From: Ketogulonicigenium vulgare WSH-001
GTDB taxonomy: Bacteria; Pseudomonadota; Alphaproteobacteria; Rhodobacterales; Rhodobacteraceae
Assembly (NCBI RefSeq): GCF_000223375.1
Contig: NC_017386.1
Span: forward strand, 186,001-250,000
Length of the DNA: 64,000 bases
Direction of reading: 5' to 3'
Under the pieces are notes generated by a model. The model made no database searches. It had not been told where the DNA came from and saw nothing but the letters and a program-made list of their open reading frames with translations. A program made the translations under genes and the position numbers. Of the stretch, positions 9,448 to 18,711 are shown piece after piece; positions within the stretch are counted from its first letter, which is position 1, and each line of letters starts with the position of its first letter.

Positions 9448-10471
9448 CGGCCAACTCCGACAGGCTGACGCGCCGCCCCTCGCGCGAGGACAGCACCAGC
9501 GCGTCGATCAGTCTATGCACCAGCAGCCCCTCGGCCACGGTGACGCGCGGGGCGCGGCCATCCGCAATCGCGGTAATGAAATCGCGCTGCGCTTCCATAT
9601 GCCAGTCGAACGGGAAGGCCATCGGATCGGCACCGCCGCCGGTATTCGCCTCCTCGCCAAAGCTTTCCACCCGCTCGTCGTGGTAACGCACGGTCAGCAC
9701 GCCCGAGGCCAGATGCACGGCGGCATGGGTAAAGCCGAGCTCTATGCTTTCGGCCCCGCCCGGAAAGGCGGCGGTTGTCGCCATGATCGACCCCAGCGCA
9801 CCGTTTTCGAACCTGAGGCCCGCGCCGACGAAATCCTCGGCCTCCATATTGTGCAGTTTGGACGTGCCCATCAGGGCGCTGACCTCGGCCACGGGGCCGG
9901 TATAGCTTTGCAGCAGATCCAGCGTATGGATCGCCTGATTGATCAAAACGCCGCCGCCATCGCGGGCATAGGTGCCGCGACCCGGCTCGTCATAATAGCT
10001 TTGCGCGCGCCACCACGGCACATTCACCTGCGCGATGCCCAGATCGCCCAGCGTGCCGCCCGCGATCAGTTCGCGCAGCTTTTCGGACGCCGCGCGGAAC
10101 CGGTGCTGGAACACAACGCCAAGGGTGATGCCGCCCCGCGCGGCGATAGCGACCAGTTCGGCACCGGCCGCCGAATCCCGCTCGACCGGTTTTTCCATCA
10201 GCACGTGTTTCCCCGCCGCCGCTGCCGCCGTCACGATAGATTTACGCGCATTGGGCGGGGTCAGCACGATCAGCATGTCGATATCGGGCTGCGCCAGCAT
10301 CGCCTCAAAACTGGCGGCAATCGGCAGGTTCCACTGGTTGCAAAACGCCTCGAGCCGCAGTGGGTCGCGGTCAAAGACACCGCGCACTTGGGCGATATCG
10401 CGCAGCTCCTCTAGGGCGCGGGCATGAATACCGGCAACCATCCCCACCCCGACCAATCCGATCCCGATCAT
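9440..10471 (-). CDS. Gfo/Idh/MocA family NAD(P)-dependent oxidoreductase (second of two)
   Basis: The ATG at 10471, with GGGAGAAGGTC before it, gives 343 residues. IGIGLVGVGMVAGIHARAL forms the dinucleotide loop and HVLMEKPVERD is the lysine-proline motif. DGGGVLINQAIHTLDLL carries the catalytic His. It is the first gene of a five-gene overlapping run (this gene, its paralogue, eboD, eboE, eboC) and is divergent from uxuA, with an operator-like site at 10549-10558 between them. Two different MocA-type enzymes in series are common in inositol and sugar-acid routes. The exact substrate is not evident. Confidence 0.9.
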   Translation of the reverse strand: MIGIGLVGVGMVAGIHARALEELRDIAQVRGVFDRDPLRLEAFCNQWNLPIAASFEAMLAQPDIDMLIVLTPPNARKSIVTAAAAAGKHVLMEKPVERDSAAGAELVAIAARGGITLGVVFQHRFRAASEKLRELIAGGTLGDLGIAQVNVPWWRAQSYYDEPGRGTYARDGGGVLINQAIHTLDLLQSYTGPVAEVSALMGTSKLHNMEAEDFVGAGLRFENGALGSIMATTAAFPGGAESIELGFTHAAVHLASGVLTVRYHDERVESFGEEANTGGGADPMAFPFDWHMEAQRDFITAIADGRAPRVTVAEGLLVHRLIDALVLSSREGRRVSLSELADA

Positions 10472-10548
10472 GACCTTCTCCCTCTTGCAGTGTCGCTCAA
10501 TTTGGCCCGCGCAATTTGGCTTGTCGGGCCGCATTTTGTTATATAGGT

Positions 10549-10558
10549 ATTCTAGTAT
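10549..10558. promoter_or_regulatory. CTAG-centred operator-like site 4 (ATTCTAGTAT)
   Basis: It lies in the 149-base divergent gap between the oxidoreductase-ebo run and uxuA. It shares the G-T-A-T flank and CTAGTAT half with the perfect site at 3812. It is well placed to control the uronate genes and eboDEC together. Confidence 0.6.
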
Positions 10559-10620
10559 TCCAGCCATGTCCACCGTGCAATCACCGCACATGGGTCCAAG
10601 GCCAAGCTAAGGAGATCGAC

Positions 10621-11829
10621 GTGCAAAAGACACTGATGCGTCAAACGTGGCGCTGGTTCGGGCCCGAGGACAAAGTCACCCTGCAAGACGCCCGCCAGGC
10701 CGAGGCCGAGGGGATCGTCACATCCCTTTATCACATCACCCCCGGCGAAGTTTGGACGCGTGATGCCATTCGCGCGCTGAAACAAAACGTGCAAACCAAC
10801 CCCGATGGCAGCGCAACCGGCCTGACATGGGATGTGGTCGAAAGCCTGCCCGTGACCGAGGCGATCAAGACCCAGACCGGCCGCTGGCGCGAAGATATCG
10901 CGAATTGGAAGACCAGCCTTGAACACCTTGCGGCCGAGGGGCTGGAGGTCGTCTGCTATAACTTTATGCCGATCCTGGATTGGACGCGCACCGCGCATCG
11001 GCATGTGCTGGACAACGGCGGCACGGCGATGATGTTCGATCTGGCGGAATTCGCCTATTTCGACACTGATATCCTGCGCCGCGATGGGGCCGCGGGCGAT
11101 TATCCCGCCGATGTGCTGGCGGATGCGGCCAAAATCGGCGCCGCGATGAATGACACCCAGCGCGCGGCGCTGGCCGATGCGATTGTGGCGGGCCTTGCGG
11201 GCGCGATGGAATCCTGGACGGTCGACACATTGCGCCAGCAGTTGACGCAATATGCCGGCATGTCGAATGCGGGCCTGCGCCGCCATCTGGTTGATTTCCT
11301 GCAAGAAGTCGTCCCCCATGCTGAAAGGCTGGGTCTGCGCCTGTGCTGTCACCCCGATGATCCGCCCTTTTCGCTGCTGGGTCTGCCCAAAGTTGCCTCG
11401 ACCGAGGAAGACTATCGCCTGATGATCGAGGCCGTCGATAGCCCCGCGAACGGGATCACCTTTTGCACCGGCTCGCTTGGGTCGCGCGATGATGTGGATC
11501 TGCCGGGATTTGTCGAACGGCTGGGGCACCGGATTTCCTTTGTCCACCTGCGCAATGTCACCCGCCACCGCGCGGGCGTGCCGACCGGATTTCTGGAAGA
11601 CACCCATCTGGGCGGCGATGTCGATATGGTCGCGGTGGTGCGCGCGCTGCTGGCGCAGCAAAAACAGCGCCAAACGGCCGGTCGCAGCGATTGGCAGATT
11701 CCCTTCCGCCCCGATCACGGCCAAGATCTATTGACCGATGCCGCGCGGGGGGCGCGCGCCGGTTATCCTGCGGTGGGTCGCCTGAAAGGCATGGCCGAGC
11801 TGCGCGGCGTCATGCACGCTTTGGCCTGA
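10621..11829 (+). CDS. uxuA: Mannonate dehydratase
   Basis: A GTG start at 10621 has AAGGAGATCGAC directly upstream, giving 402 residues, close to the normal UxuA length of about 390-400. Family features include MRQTWRWFGPED at the N-terminus, YNFMPILDWTRT, LGLRLCCHPDDPP, TFCTGSLG and SFVHLRNV. These provide the His, Cys and Asp residues around the metal. UxuA removes water from D-mannonate to give 2-keto-3-deoxygluconate in hexuronate breakdown in the cytosol. It heads uxuA-uxuB-uxaC. Earlier in-frame ATG codons lack a ribosome site and overlap the operator region. Confidence 0.95.
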   Translation: MQKTLMRQTWRWFGPEDKVTLQDARQAEAEGIVTSLYHITPGEVWTRDAIRALKQNVQTNPDGSATGLTWDVVESLPVTEAIKTQTGRWREDIANWKTSLEHLAAEGLEVVCYNFMPILDWTRTAHRHVLDNGGTAMMFDLAEFAYFDTDILRRDGAAGDYPADVLADAAKIGAAMNDTQRAALADAIVAGLAGAMESWTVDTLRQQLTQYAGMSNAGLRRHLVDFLQEVVPHAERLGLRLCCHPDDPPFSLLGLPKVASTEEDYRLMIEAVDSPANGITFCTGSLGSRDDVDLPGFVERLGHRISFVHLRNVTRHRAGVPTGFLEDTHLGGDVDMVAVVRALLAQQKQRQTAGRSDWQIPFRPDHGQDLLTDAARGARAGYPAVGRLKGMAELRGVMHALA

Positions 11830-11853
11830 TCGCGGGCAGACGGAGGGGGGAAT

Positions 11854-13329
11854 ATGGAACGGTTAAGTGCAAAGGGGCTAAGTTCAAAAGGGCCGGGCGC
11901 CCTGCCCGCAGATATTGCGGTGCCCGGATACGACCGGGCGCAGGTGACAAACGGCATCGTCCATCTGGGCATCGGCGCATTTCATCGCGGCCATATGGCG
12001 GTTTATGTCGATACGCTGCTGGCGGATGATCCCCATTGGGGCATTATCGGCGCCAGCCTGCGCCGCCCCGACACGAAGGTCGCGCTCGAGCCGCAGGACG
12101 GGCTTTATACCGTCTCGGCCCGCGATGGCGCGGGCGAGCAGTTGCGCATCATCGGTGCCATCCGCGAGATTATCGACGCCTCAGCGGATGTCGCTCCGCT
12201 GATCGCCCGCATGGCCGCGCCCGAGATTCGCATCTTTTCCCTGACCGTGACCGAAAAAGGCTATTGCCACGATCCCGCCAGCGGCGCATTGCGCGCCGAT
12301 CACCCCGATGTGGTGGCGGATCTGCAAAACCCCGCCTCCCCTCGCTCGGTGCCGGGCGTCATCACCGCCGCCCTTGCCGCGCGGCGCGCGGGCGGCGCGG
12401 GGCCTGTCACCGTCCTGTCCTGCGACAACCTGCAAGGCAATGGCGAGATTGCCCGCGCCGCTATTACCGGATTTGCGCGGCGGGTTGACCCTGCTTTGGC
12501 CGATTGGATCGCGGCGCATGTCACCTTCCCCTCGACCATGGTCGACCGCATCGTGCCCGCCACCACCGATGCCGACCGCGCCGCCATCGCCGCCCGCCTT
12601 GGGGTGGAGGACGCCTGGCCCATCGTGACCGAACCCTTTCATCAATGGGTGATCGAGGATCACTTCGCCGCCGGTCGCCCCGCCTTTGACAGGGCCGGCG
12701 CGCAGCTGGTCGCCGATGTCGCCCCGTTCGAGTTGATGAAACTGCGCTTGCTGAACGGCAGCCACTCGACCCTCGCCTATCTGGGGCAGCTTTTGGGTCA
12801 CGAGGAGGTCGCGCAGGCGATCCGCGATCCGCTGCTGGGTGCGATGATCCCCCGCATGATGGCAGATGAAATCCGCCCGACGCTGGATGTGCCCGGAATC
12901 GACCTGGGTGATTACTGCGCCGCGCTGGTGGCACGGTTCGCGAACCCCAGCCTGCACCACCGCACGGCCCAGATCGCGATGGATGGCAGCCAAAAACTGC
13001 CGCAGCGCATTATCGCGCCGCTGCGGGCGCGCGCGGGCAAAGGTCTGGCCTCGCCGCTGTTGACCCTCAGTCTTGCCGGTTGGATCGCCTATATGATGCA
13101 GCGCGGCGATACGATCGCCGATCCGCAGGCCGCGCTGCTGCAAACCGCCGCACAAGGCCAATCGCCTGCGCAGGCAACCGCGCGCGTCCTTGGCCTCACC
13201 CAGATTTTCGGGCCGATGGATGATTTTCTGCGCGATCTGATCCCGCAGACCGCCCCCCATGTCGCCCGCATCATCGAAGGCGGCCCCGCCGCCGCGATCC
13301 AATACGCTTTGAAAGGGGCAAATGCATGA
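11854..13329 (+). CDS. uxuB: Mannitol dehydrogenase-family fructuronate reductase
   Basis: This 491-residue protein starts at 11854 after GGAGGGGGGAAT. IVHLGIGAFHRGHMAVY is the N-terminal Rossmann signature of long-chain polyol dehydrogenases, and KLRLLNGSHSTLAYLG holds the family's catalytic Lys and His region. Enzymes of this group reduce fructuronate to mannonate with NADH, or oxidise mannitol, altronate or arabinitol. Its position between uxuA and uxaC points to fructuronate reductase. It overlaps uxaC by 4 bases (ATGA). Confidence 0.93.
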   Translation: MERLSAKGLSSKGPGALPADIAVPGYDRAQVTNGIVHLGIGAFHRGHMAVYVDTLLADDPHWGIIGASLRRPDTKVALEPQDGLYTVSARDGAGEQLRIIGAIREIIDASADVAPLIARMAAPEIRIFSLTVTEKGYCHDPASGALRADHPDVVADLQNPASPRSVPGVITAALAARRAGGAGPVTVLSCDNLQGNGEIARAAITGFARRVDPALADWIAAHVTFPSTMVDRIVPATTDADRAAIAARLGVEDAWPIVTEPFHQWVIEDHFAAGRPAFDRAGAQLVADVAPFELMKLRLLNGSHSTLAYLGQLLGHEEVAQAIRDPLLGAMIPRMMADEIRPTLDVPGIDLGDYCAALVARFANPSLHHRTAQIAMDGSQKLPQRIIAPLRARAGKGLASPLLTLSLAGWIAYMMQRGDTIADPQAALLQTAAQGQSPAQATARVLGLTQIFGPMDDFLRDLIPQTAPHVARIIEGGPAAAIQYALKGANA

Positions 13330-14732
13330 GCCTGCTGCATCCCGACCGCCTGTTCCCTGCCAATCCCGCCAGCCGCGATATCGCACGCGATCTGTTCCAA
13401 TCGGTGCAGAACGTGCCGATCATCAGCCCGCACGGCCATACCGACCCGCGCTGGTATGCCGAGGATGCGGCCTTTACCAACGCCTCGGACCTGCTGCTGG
13501 TGCCTGACCATTACGTGCTGCGGATGCTGGTCAGCCAAGGCGTCAAGCTTGAGGATCTGGGCGTCGCACCGCTGGACGGCGGCGCATACGCCCGCGATCC
13601 GCGCAAAATCTGGCAGCTCTTCGCAGCGCATTACCACCTGTTCGCGGGCACGCCGACGCGGCTGTGGATGGATCACACCTTTCAGACGCTGTTCGGGATG
13701 CAGGACCGCCTGACCCCCGCGAATGCCGACCTTTACTTCGACACGATCAACGAAAGCCTGACCCAGCCGGAATTTCGCCCGCGCGCCCTGTTCCAGCGCT
13801 TTAATATCGAGGTGATCTCGACGACTGAGAGCGCGCTGGATGATCTGCGCTGGCACCAGATGATCAAGGACAGCGGTTGGAACGGTCGCGTTGTCACCAC
13901 CTATCGCCCCGATTCCGTGACCGATCCCGATTTCGAGGGCTTTGCCGCAAACCTTGATACATTCGGCGATCTGACCGGCTGTGACACCGGCACATGGCAG
14001 GGCTATCTGGACGCTCACCGCGCCCGCCGCGCCTTTTTCAAAACCCATGGCGCAACCGCATCCGACCACGGCCACCCCAGCGCGCAAACCGCCAATCTGG
14101 ATGCAGCCAGTGCCGCCGCGCTGTATGGCCGTATCCGCACGGGACGCGCTGACGCCGCTGACCGCGCGCTGCTGCGCGCCCAGATGCTGACCGAGATGGC
14201 CAAGATGAGCCGCGACGACGGGCTGGTGATGCAATTGCATGTCGGCTCATCGCGCAATCATGCTGCGGGGATTTTCCAGCGCTTTGGCCGCGACAAAGGG
14301 TTTGATATTCCCGCGCGCGCATCATTCACGGCGGAGCTGCAGCCGTTGCTGGATGTGGTCGGCCTTGATCCCTCGGTGACTATCATCCTGTTTACATTGG
14401 ACGAAAGCAACTACACGCGGGAACTCGCGCCCCTGGCGGGTGCCTATCCCGCGCTGCGCCTTGGCCCGGCATGGTGGTTCCACGACAGTGCCGAGGGGAT
14501 GCGCCGCTATCGCCAGATGGTCACAGAGACCGCCGGTTTTTATAATACCGTCGGCTTTAACGACGACACCCGCGCCTTCCCCTCGATCCCCGCGCGCCAT
14601 GACGTCGCCCGCCGTGTCGATGCGGCTTTCCTTGCCGATCTGGTGGCCGACCACCGGCTGGATCTGGATGAGGCGGCGGGGCTGATGCAGGATCTGACCT
14701 ATGGCCTTGCCAAGAAAACCTATCGGCTTTGA
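13326..14732 (+). CDS. uxaC: Glucuronate (uronate) isomerase
   Basis: The 468-residue product matches the normal UxaC length. ISPHGHTDPRWYAED near residue 35 carries the His-x-His metal ligands of the amidohydrolase-type barrel, VISTTESALDDLRWH follows, and QLHVGSSRNH and FNDDTRAFPSIPARHDVARR lie near the C-terminus. It converts glucuronate to fructuronate and galacturonate to tagaturonate, the first step of the hexuronate route. It is coupled to uxuB by ATGA and ends 13 bases into the convergent histidine kinase gene. No kdgK or kdgA is in the window, so the lower part of the route must be elsewhere. Confidence 0.95.
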   Translation: MSLLHPDRLFPANPASRDIARDLFQSVQNVPIISPHGHTDPRWYAEDAAFTNASDLLLVPDHYVLRMLVSQGVKLEDLGVAPLDGGAYARDPRKIWQLFAAHYHLFAGTPTRLWMDHTFQTLFGMQDRLTPANADLYFDTINESLTQPEFRPRALFQRFNIEVISTTESALDDLRWHQMIKDSGWNGRVVTTYRPDSVTDPDFEGFAANLDTFGDLTGCDTGTWQGYLDAHRARRAFFKTHGATASDHGHPSAQTANLDAASAAALYGRIRTGRADAADRALLRAQMLTEMAKMSRDDGLVMQLHVGSSRNHAAGIFQRFGRDKGFDIPARASFTAELQPLLDVVGLDPSVTIILFTLDESNYTRELAPLAGAYPALRLGPAWWFHDSAEGMRRYRQMVTETAGFYNTVGFNDDTRAFPSIPARHDVARRVDAAFLADLVADHRLDLDEAAGLMQDLTYGLAKKTYRL

Positions 14733-16048
14733 CGGATTGGCAAGGTCAGGCGCACAGATAGCCCGCCACCCGGGCGGTTCGACAGATCCAGCCTGCCGCC
14801 CCGGCGCGCGATAATGCTTTGGGCGATGGCAAGGCCAAGGCCGCTGCCCTCGCCGCTTTCATCCAGCCGCGCGCCGCGTGACAGCAGACGTTCGCGCTGA
14901 TCGTCGGGCAGGCCGGGGCCGTCGTCGCAGATGGTAATGGCGATCTGATCGCCCACCGCTTTGGCCTGCAGCAAAACCTCGGCCGCAGCATGGCGCACGG
15001 CGTTTTCGGTGATCGCGCCCAGCAGTTCGGCCAGCTCCTCGGGCGGCAGGGCAACGGTCAGATCTGCAGGGATTGTATTTTCCAACACCAAAGTCTCGGC
15101 CTCGGGCACGCGGGCCAGCACTGACAGCACGCCCTGCGCGACCTTGCGCAGATCGCTTGTGCCGCGCTGTGCACGGGTGCGCATCAGTTCGAAATCAACC
15201 TGACGCCGCATCCGCGCCACCAGATCATTGATGCTGCGGGCGGCTTGCCCTTGGCCGCTGGCATCCAGACGCGCGGCCTCGCCCAGCAGCGCCTGCAACG
15301 GGGTTTTCAACCCATGCGCAAGGTCGCTGGCACGATGCTGCGCAAGGCGCACCTCTTGCTCATGCTGGTCCAGCAGCGCATCCACCTCGGCCGCCAGGGG
15401 CTGAACCTCGGACGGCCAACCAGCGCCCATCCGCGCCGCCTTACCGCGCCGCAGATGCCCAACGCGGGTGCGTAACGCCTGCAACGGCCGCAGCCCAAGG
15501 TAAATCTGCGCCACACCCGCCGCGATCAGAACCAGTTCCAACACCAGCAGATAGGGCAGCATATCGCGGATGAATTCCTGCCCAGCTGCATCGATACTGG
15601 CCGCATCCATCGCAACCACAACCCGCGCCGCCCCGCCCCCCAACGCGGCGGGCAGCGCGATCTGTTGACTGCGGGCCAACAAATCCTCGCCCTGCGGGCC
15701 AGAGATGCGCGTGAAGGACGGCCCCGTGCCCTTGCCCGTTTCCAGCACCCCATCCCATAACGAGCGTGACCGGCTTTGCCCGTCCGCAGTATCAATCTGC
15801 CAATAGAGCCCGCCGTAAACCCGCTGAAATCGCGGATCAGACAGTGGCGCGCCAGCCGTGACGCCCGCGCCTGCCACAGTCAGCCCCCCCAGCAATTGAT
15901 CGAAATGCACGGTCAGCTCGGCCTCGGCCCGGCGTTCGACATGGCTGTTGAACAGCGATGACAGGCCGACAAAAGCCACCCCCAGCGCCAGCGTAATGCA
16001 GACCAGCCCCAACAGCGCCAGCCGAAGACCCAGCGAGATCGCCCTCAT
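14720..16048 (-). CDS. Sensor histidine kinase of an OmpR-type two-component system
   Basis: The 442-residue kinase has a membrane segment at about residues 8-30, a periplasmic sensor region to about 160, and a second membrane segment (LLVLELVLIAAGVAQIYLGL) near 165-185. The H-box reads SDLAHGLKTPLQALL, the N-box ENAVRHAA, and the ATP lid ICDDGPGLP plus GSGLGLAIAQSI. It overlaps the response regulator by ATGA. The order PepSY protein, regulator, kinase is typical of systems in which small PepSY proteins sense or modulate envelope conditions. The signal is not evident. Confidence 0.92.
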   Translation of the reverse strand: MRAISLGLRLALLGLVCITLALGVAFVGLSSLFNSHVERRAEAELTVHFDQLLGGLTVAGAGVTAGAPLSDPRFQRVYGGLYWQIDTADGQSRSRSLWDGVLETGKGTGPSFTRISGPQGEDLLARSQQIALPAALGGGAARVVVAMDAASIDAAGQEFIRDMLPYLLVLELVLIAAGVAQIYLGLRPLQALRTRVGHLRRGKAARMGAGWPSEVQPLAAEVDALLDQHEQEVRLAQHRASDLAHGLKTPLQALLGEAARLDASGQGQAARSINDLVARMRRQVDFELMRTRAQRGTSDLRKVAQGVLSVLARVPEAETLVLENTIPADLTVALPPEELAELLGAITENAVRHAAAEVLLQAKAVGDQIAITICDDGPGLPDDQRERLLSRGARLDESGEGSGLGLAIAQSIIARRGGRLDLSNRPGGGLSVRLTLPIRQSR

Positions 16049-16707
16049 GCGTCGGTCTGCAGGTAATAGCCAAAGCCGCGCCGCGTATTCAAAATGCCGG
16101 GGCCAAGCTTGCGGCGCAGCCGCGCGATCGCGGCCTCTAGCGCATTCACCTCTTTGGTGTCGTCATCGCCGTAAAGATGTTCCAGCAGTTCCACCGCAGG
16201 CACGGCGCGGCTCTGGTTCAATGCCAGCAATGACAAAATGCGATATTCCAAAGCAGTAACAAAGACTTGCGCGCCGTTCAGCCGCACCTCCATCCGCGTC
16301 GTGTCCACCTCGAGCGCGCCTGCCGCGATGCGCGGCGCGGCCTGCCCGCCTGCGCGACGCACCAGCGCCCGCGCGCGCGACACAAGTTCAGCCATCTGAA
16401 ACGGCTTTGGCAGATAATCATCCGCGCCCGCGTCGATCCCCTCGACGCGTTCCTGCCAGGTGCCGCGCGCGGTCAGGATCAGCACCGGCATCACCCGCCC
16501 GCCCGCGCGCCAGCGGCGCAACACCGTCATGCCGTCCAGTTGCGGCAAGCCCAAATCCAGCACGATCAGATCGTATTCCTCAGTATCGCCCAGAAACCAC
16601 GCCGCCTCGCCATCCGCCGCGTGATCGACCAGAAAGCCCGCCTGCGTCAGCGCCGCCGCCACATCGGCGGCAATGGCGGCATCATCCTCGACACAAAGGG
16701 CGCGCAT
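16045..16707 (-). CDS. OmpR/PhoB-family response regulator
   Basis: The 220-residue protein has a receiver domain (residues 1-115) with the acidic pair in VEDD, phospho-acceptor Asp51 in LIVLDLGLPQLDG, and the later Thr-Ala and Lys in LTARG and YLPKPF. A C-terminal winged helix (about 125-218) follows, with LEYRILSLLALN and VNALEAAIARLRRKL. It starts at 16707, sharing bases with the stop of the PepSY gene. Targets are unknown, but the divergent PepSY gene at 17118 is a good candidate. Confidence 0.94.
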   Translation of the reverse strand: MRALCVEDDAAIAADVAAALTQAGFLVDHAADGEAAWFLGDTEEYDLIVLDLGLPQLDGMTVLRRWRAGGRVMPVLILTARGTWQERVEGIDAGADDYLPKPFQMAELVSRARALVRRAGGQAAPRIAAGALEVDTTRMEVRLNGAQVFVTALEYRILSLLALNQSRAVPAVELLEHLYGDDDTKEVNALEAAIARLRRKLGPGILNTRRGFGYYLQTDA

Positions 16708-17003
16708 CAGTCGTCATCCTCGTATTCGCTATCGATGATAACGCCGGTCTGCGCATCGATCTCAAGCTCCAACAGACGCCCGTCGAACAGCAGCATCTCG
16801 ATCTCGTAAATGAAGCGACCGTCATCCTCATCGTAATCCACCTCGATCACGCGGCCCGCAACATCCGCCTCGATCCGCGCAAGGATGGTCGACAGGGGCA
16901 GGATCTCGCCGCGCGCCAGGGCGTCGCGGGCGCGATCTTGGTCACTATCGGCAGCGGCCGGCAGCGCAAGCAGGCACACAAAGGGAAGGATTAGATGTTT
17001 CAT
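16707..17003 (-). CDS. Small secreted PepSY domain protein
   Basis: This 98-residue protein has a signal peptide (MKHLILPFVCLLALPAAAD) and one PepSY domain. The domain is seen in RGEILPLSTILARIEADV, YEIEMLLFDGRLLELEIDAQTG and an acidic tail. PepSY proteins are periplasmic and often sit beside two-component kinases. It is the first gene of the operon and is directly coupled to the regulator. Its acidic C-terminus may bind metal or cationic peptides, which is a guess. Confidence 0.88.
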   Translation of the reverse strand: MKHLILPFVCLLALPAAADSDQDRARDALARGEILPLSTILARIEADVAGRVIEVDYDEDDGRFIYEIEMLLFDGRLLELEIDAQTGVIIDSEYEDDD

Positions 17004-17117
17004 GCGCCCCTTATGCCCGATCCGCCCTGACTTTTCCCTGACAGGCCGCGTCAGGCGGGCGTCAGCCTGCTTATGCTAGATCGATTCGTATCACGACCAA
17101 CCCCAAGAGGATACGAT

Positions 17118-17393
17118 ATGAAAACCCTGATGAAATATGCCGCAGTCACCGCCCTGATCCTTGGCGCGGGTGCCGCCGTTGCCCAAACCCAAACCCGTCC
17201 AGCCGACGGCCAATGGATGAGCGTCGCCGCCCTTGCCGCAAAGCTGGAAGGCGAAGGCTATACCCTTTACGAAGTCGAGCGTGACGACGGCGTCTATGAG
17301 GTGAAAATGATCGACGCCCAAGGCTTCCGCGTCGAGGCGCATCTGGACCCCGCCACCGGCGACCGCCTGCAAGGCCCGCGTTGGGACGATTAA
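17118..17393 (+). CDS. Small secreted PepSY domain protein, divergent from the operon
   Basis: The ATG at 17118 is preceded by AAGAGGATACGAT and gives 91 residues. A signal peptide ends near AAVAQTQ. The rest is a single PepSY-like domain: WMSVAALAAKLEGEGYTLYE, then VKMIDAQGFRVEAHLDPATG. It faces away from the PepSY-regulator-kinase operon across a 114-base gap that must hold both promoters. It is likely a target or accessory sensor of that system. It ends 4 bases into the convergent replication gene. Confidence 0.87.
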   Translation: MKTLMKYAAVTALILGAGAAVAQTQTRPADGQWMSVAALAAKLEGEGYTLYEVERDDGVYEVKMIDAQGFRVEAHLDPATGDRLQGPRWDD

Positions 17394-18583
17394 TCCGCCT
17401 CAAACGCCTCGGGTGCCAAGTCACGCCAAAAGGCGGCAATCGCCTCGGCATTGAGGGCGGACATCCAGCCATGGCGTTCAAAATCGTCGCGTGCCGCCCC
17501 ATCTAGGCGCGCGACGAATAGCCGTTTGTCGGCATCGCGCTGCGTTGGCGTGCGCGCGGCCGCCAGATCACGAATGATCTCCAACCGACGCGCGCGGCCG
17601 GTCAATGGCTTGGCCGGGGTTTCGCTGCGAAACTCGGACGCCGGTGCGCCCTCAGCCAAGATGCGGGTCAGATAGCCGACCGCGTTGCGCACATCGCTTT
17701 GGCCCGCGACATAATCCAGCTTTTCCTGCACATGGCCCTGCCCATATTCCGCGATCCACTGCCGTGCGAGGCGATCCGACGCGCCAAGCCCGCGCAGCCG
17801 TGCATAGGTATCGGTGTTGCGCAGCCCCTCGCCGTCATCCAGATCGAGGATCGACAACTGCGGGTTCACCTGAATCAAAAACCGGATCTCGGTCACCGTG
17901 CGGCCCATTTTGCGCAGATCGGGCGTCACGATGATATTGGACGTCTTGTTCACCTCGGCCACGGCGGGCTTGATGATCTTGGCGTTCAGATGCTTGAACT
18001 CGTCATAATAGGGGCTGTCCGCCACCCCCATCAGCCGCCGGAACAGATCAATCGACCACCAGCCGGTCGATCCCGTGCGCACGAACCGATAGCAGTTCTC
18101 ATAAAGCGCCAGCGCATGGCCCGAATTGAACCGCCGCTGAATGTTCAGATTGATCAGCGCGAAAACCTTGGGGTCGTTCAGCTTTTCCGCCAGCGCGGGC
18201 GAATAGGCATATTCGCAGACCCCGCCGCGCAGCCGCGCATAGGACAGCATGGCCGACACGCCCCATTCCTGCTGCCCCTCGGCATCCAGCATGTCCCATT
18301 CGGCGACCGTCTCGGCCAATCCGCGCAGCGCCGCTTTCAGCGTCTCGATATCGTTGGAATTATAGCCGATCATCATGCACAACGTGCGCGCATCAATCTG
18401 GTGGCGCGTCGCCGTGGTCAGCGTGTCATAGGCGTTCAGCAGCAGCACATTCGACAGCTTGCGCTGCAGCAGCGACAATTTCCCCGAAATATGAATCGCC
18501 GCGACGTGCTTTTTCACCTCGCCGCGCCGCAGCGGGCCCGTCAACTGATCCTTTGGAATATCTGCGATCTCGCCGCGTGCCAT
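17390..18583 (-). CDS. Plasmid replication initiator (Rep_3/RepB-like)
   Basis: From the ATG at 18583 the protein has 397 residues. It opens with RGEIADIPKDQLTGPLRRGE and contains SGKLSLLQRKLSNVLLLNAY, the first winged-helix region of Rep_3 initiators. MIGYNSNDIETLKAALRGLA follows, then the second winged domain around WWSIDLFRRLMGVADSPYYDEFKHLN. Such initiators bind iterons in the origin and open it. The open frame extends upstream to 18856 through the iteron region, but that part lacks a ribosome site and is unlikely to be translated. Its divergent neighbour is parA, with origin-like DNA between them. Confidence 0.87.
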   Translation of the reverse strand: MARGEIADIPKDQLTGPLRRGEVKKHVAAIHISGKLSLLQRKLSNVLLLNAYDTLTTATRHQIDARTLCMMIGYNSNDIETLKAALRGLAETVAEWDMLDAEGQQEWGVSAMLSYARLRGGVCEYAYSPALAEKLNDPKVFALINLNIQRRFNSGHALALYENCYRFVRTGSTGWWSIDLFRRLMGVADSPYYDEFKHLNAKIIKPAVAEVNKTSNIIVTPDLRKMGRTVTEIRFLIQVNPQLSILDLDDGEGLRNTDTYARLRGLGASDRLARQWIAEYGQGHVQEKLDYVAGQSDVRNAVGYLTRILAEGAPASEFRSETPAKPLTGRARRLEIIRDLAAARTPTQRDADKRLFVARLDGAARDDFERHGWMSALNAEAIAAFWRDLAPEAFEAD

Positions 18584-18711
18584 CTGTTCCGCTCTCAAAG
18601 GAATCGCCTTCCCTATTGATGTGACAAAAGGTTCCCAGAGACAATCCTTTTGCGGAAACCTATATGCGCGTCCCGTATACGGATACTTAACGCAACGCAC
18701 GTTGCAGGAAA

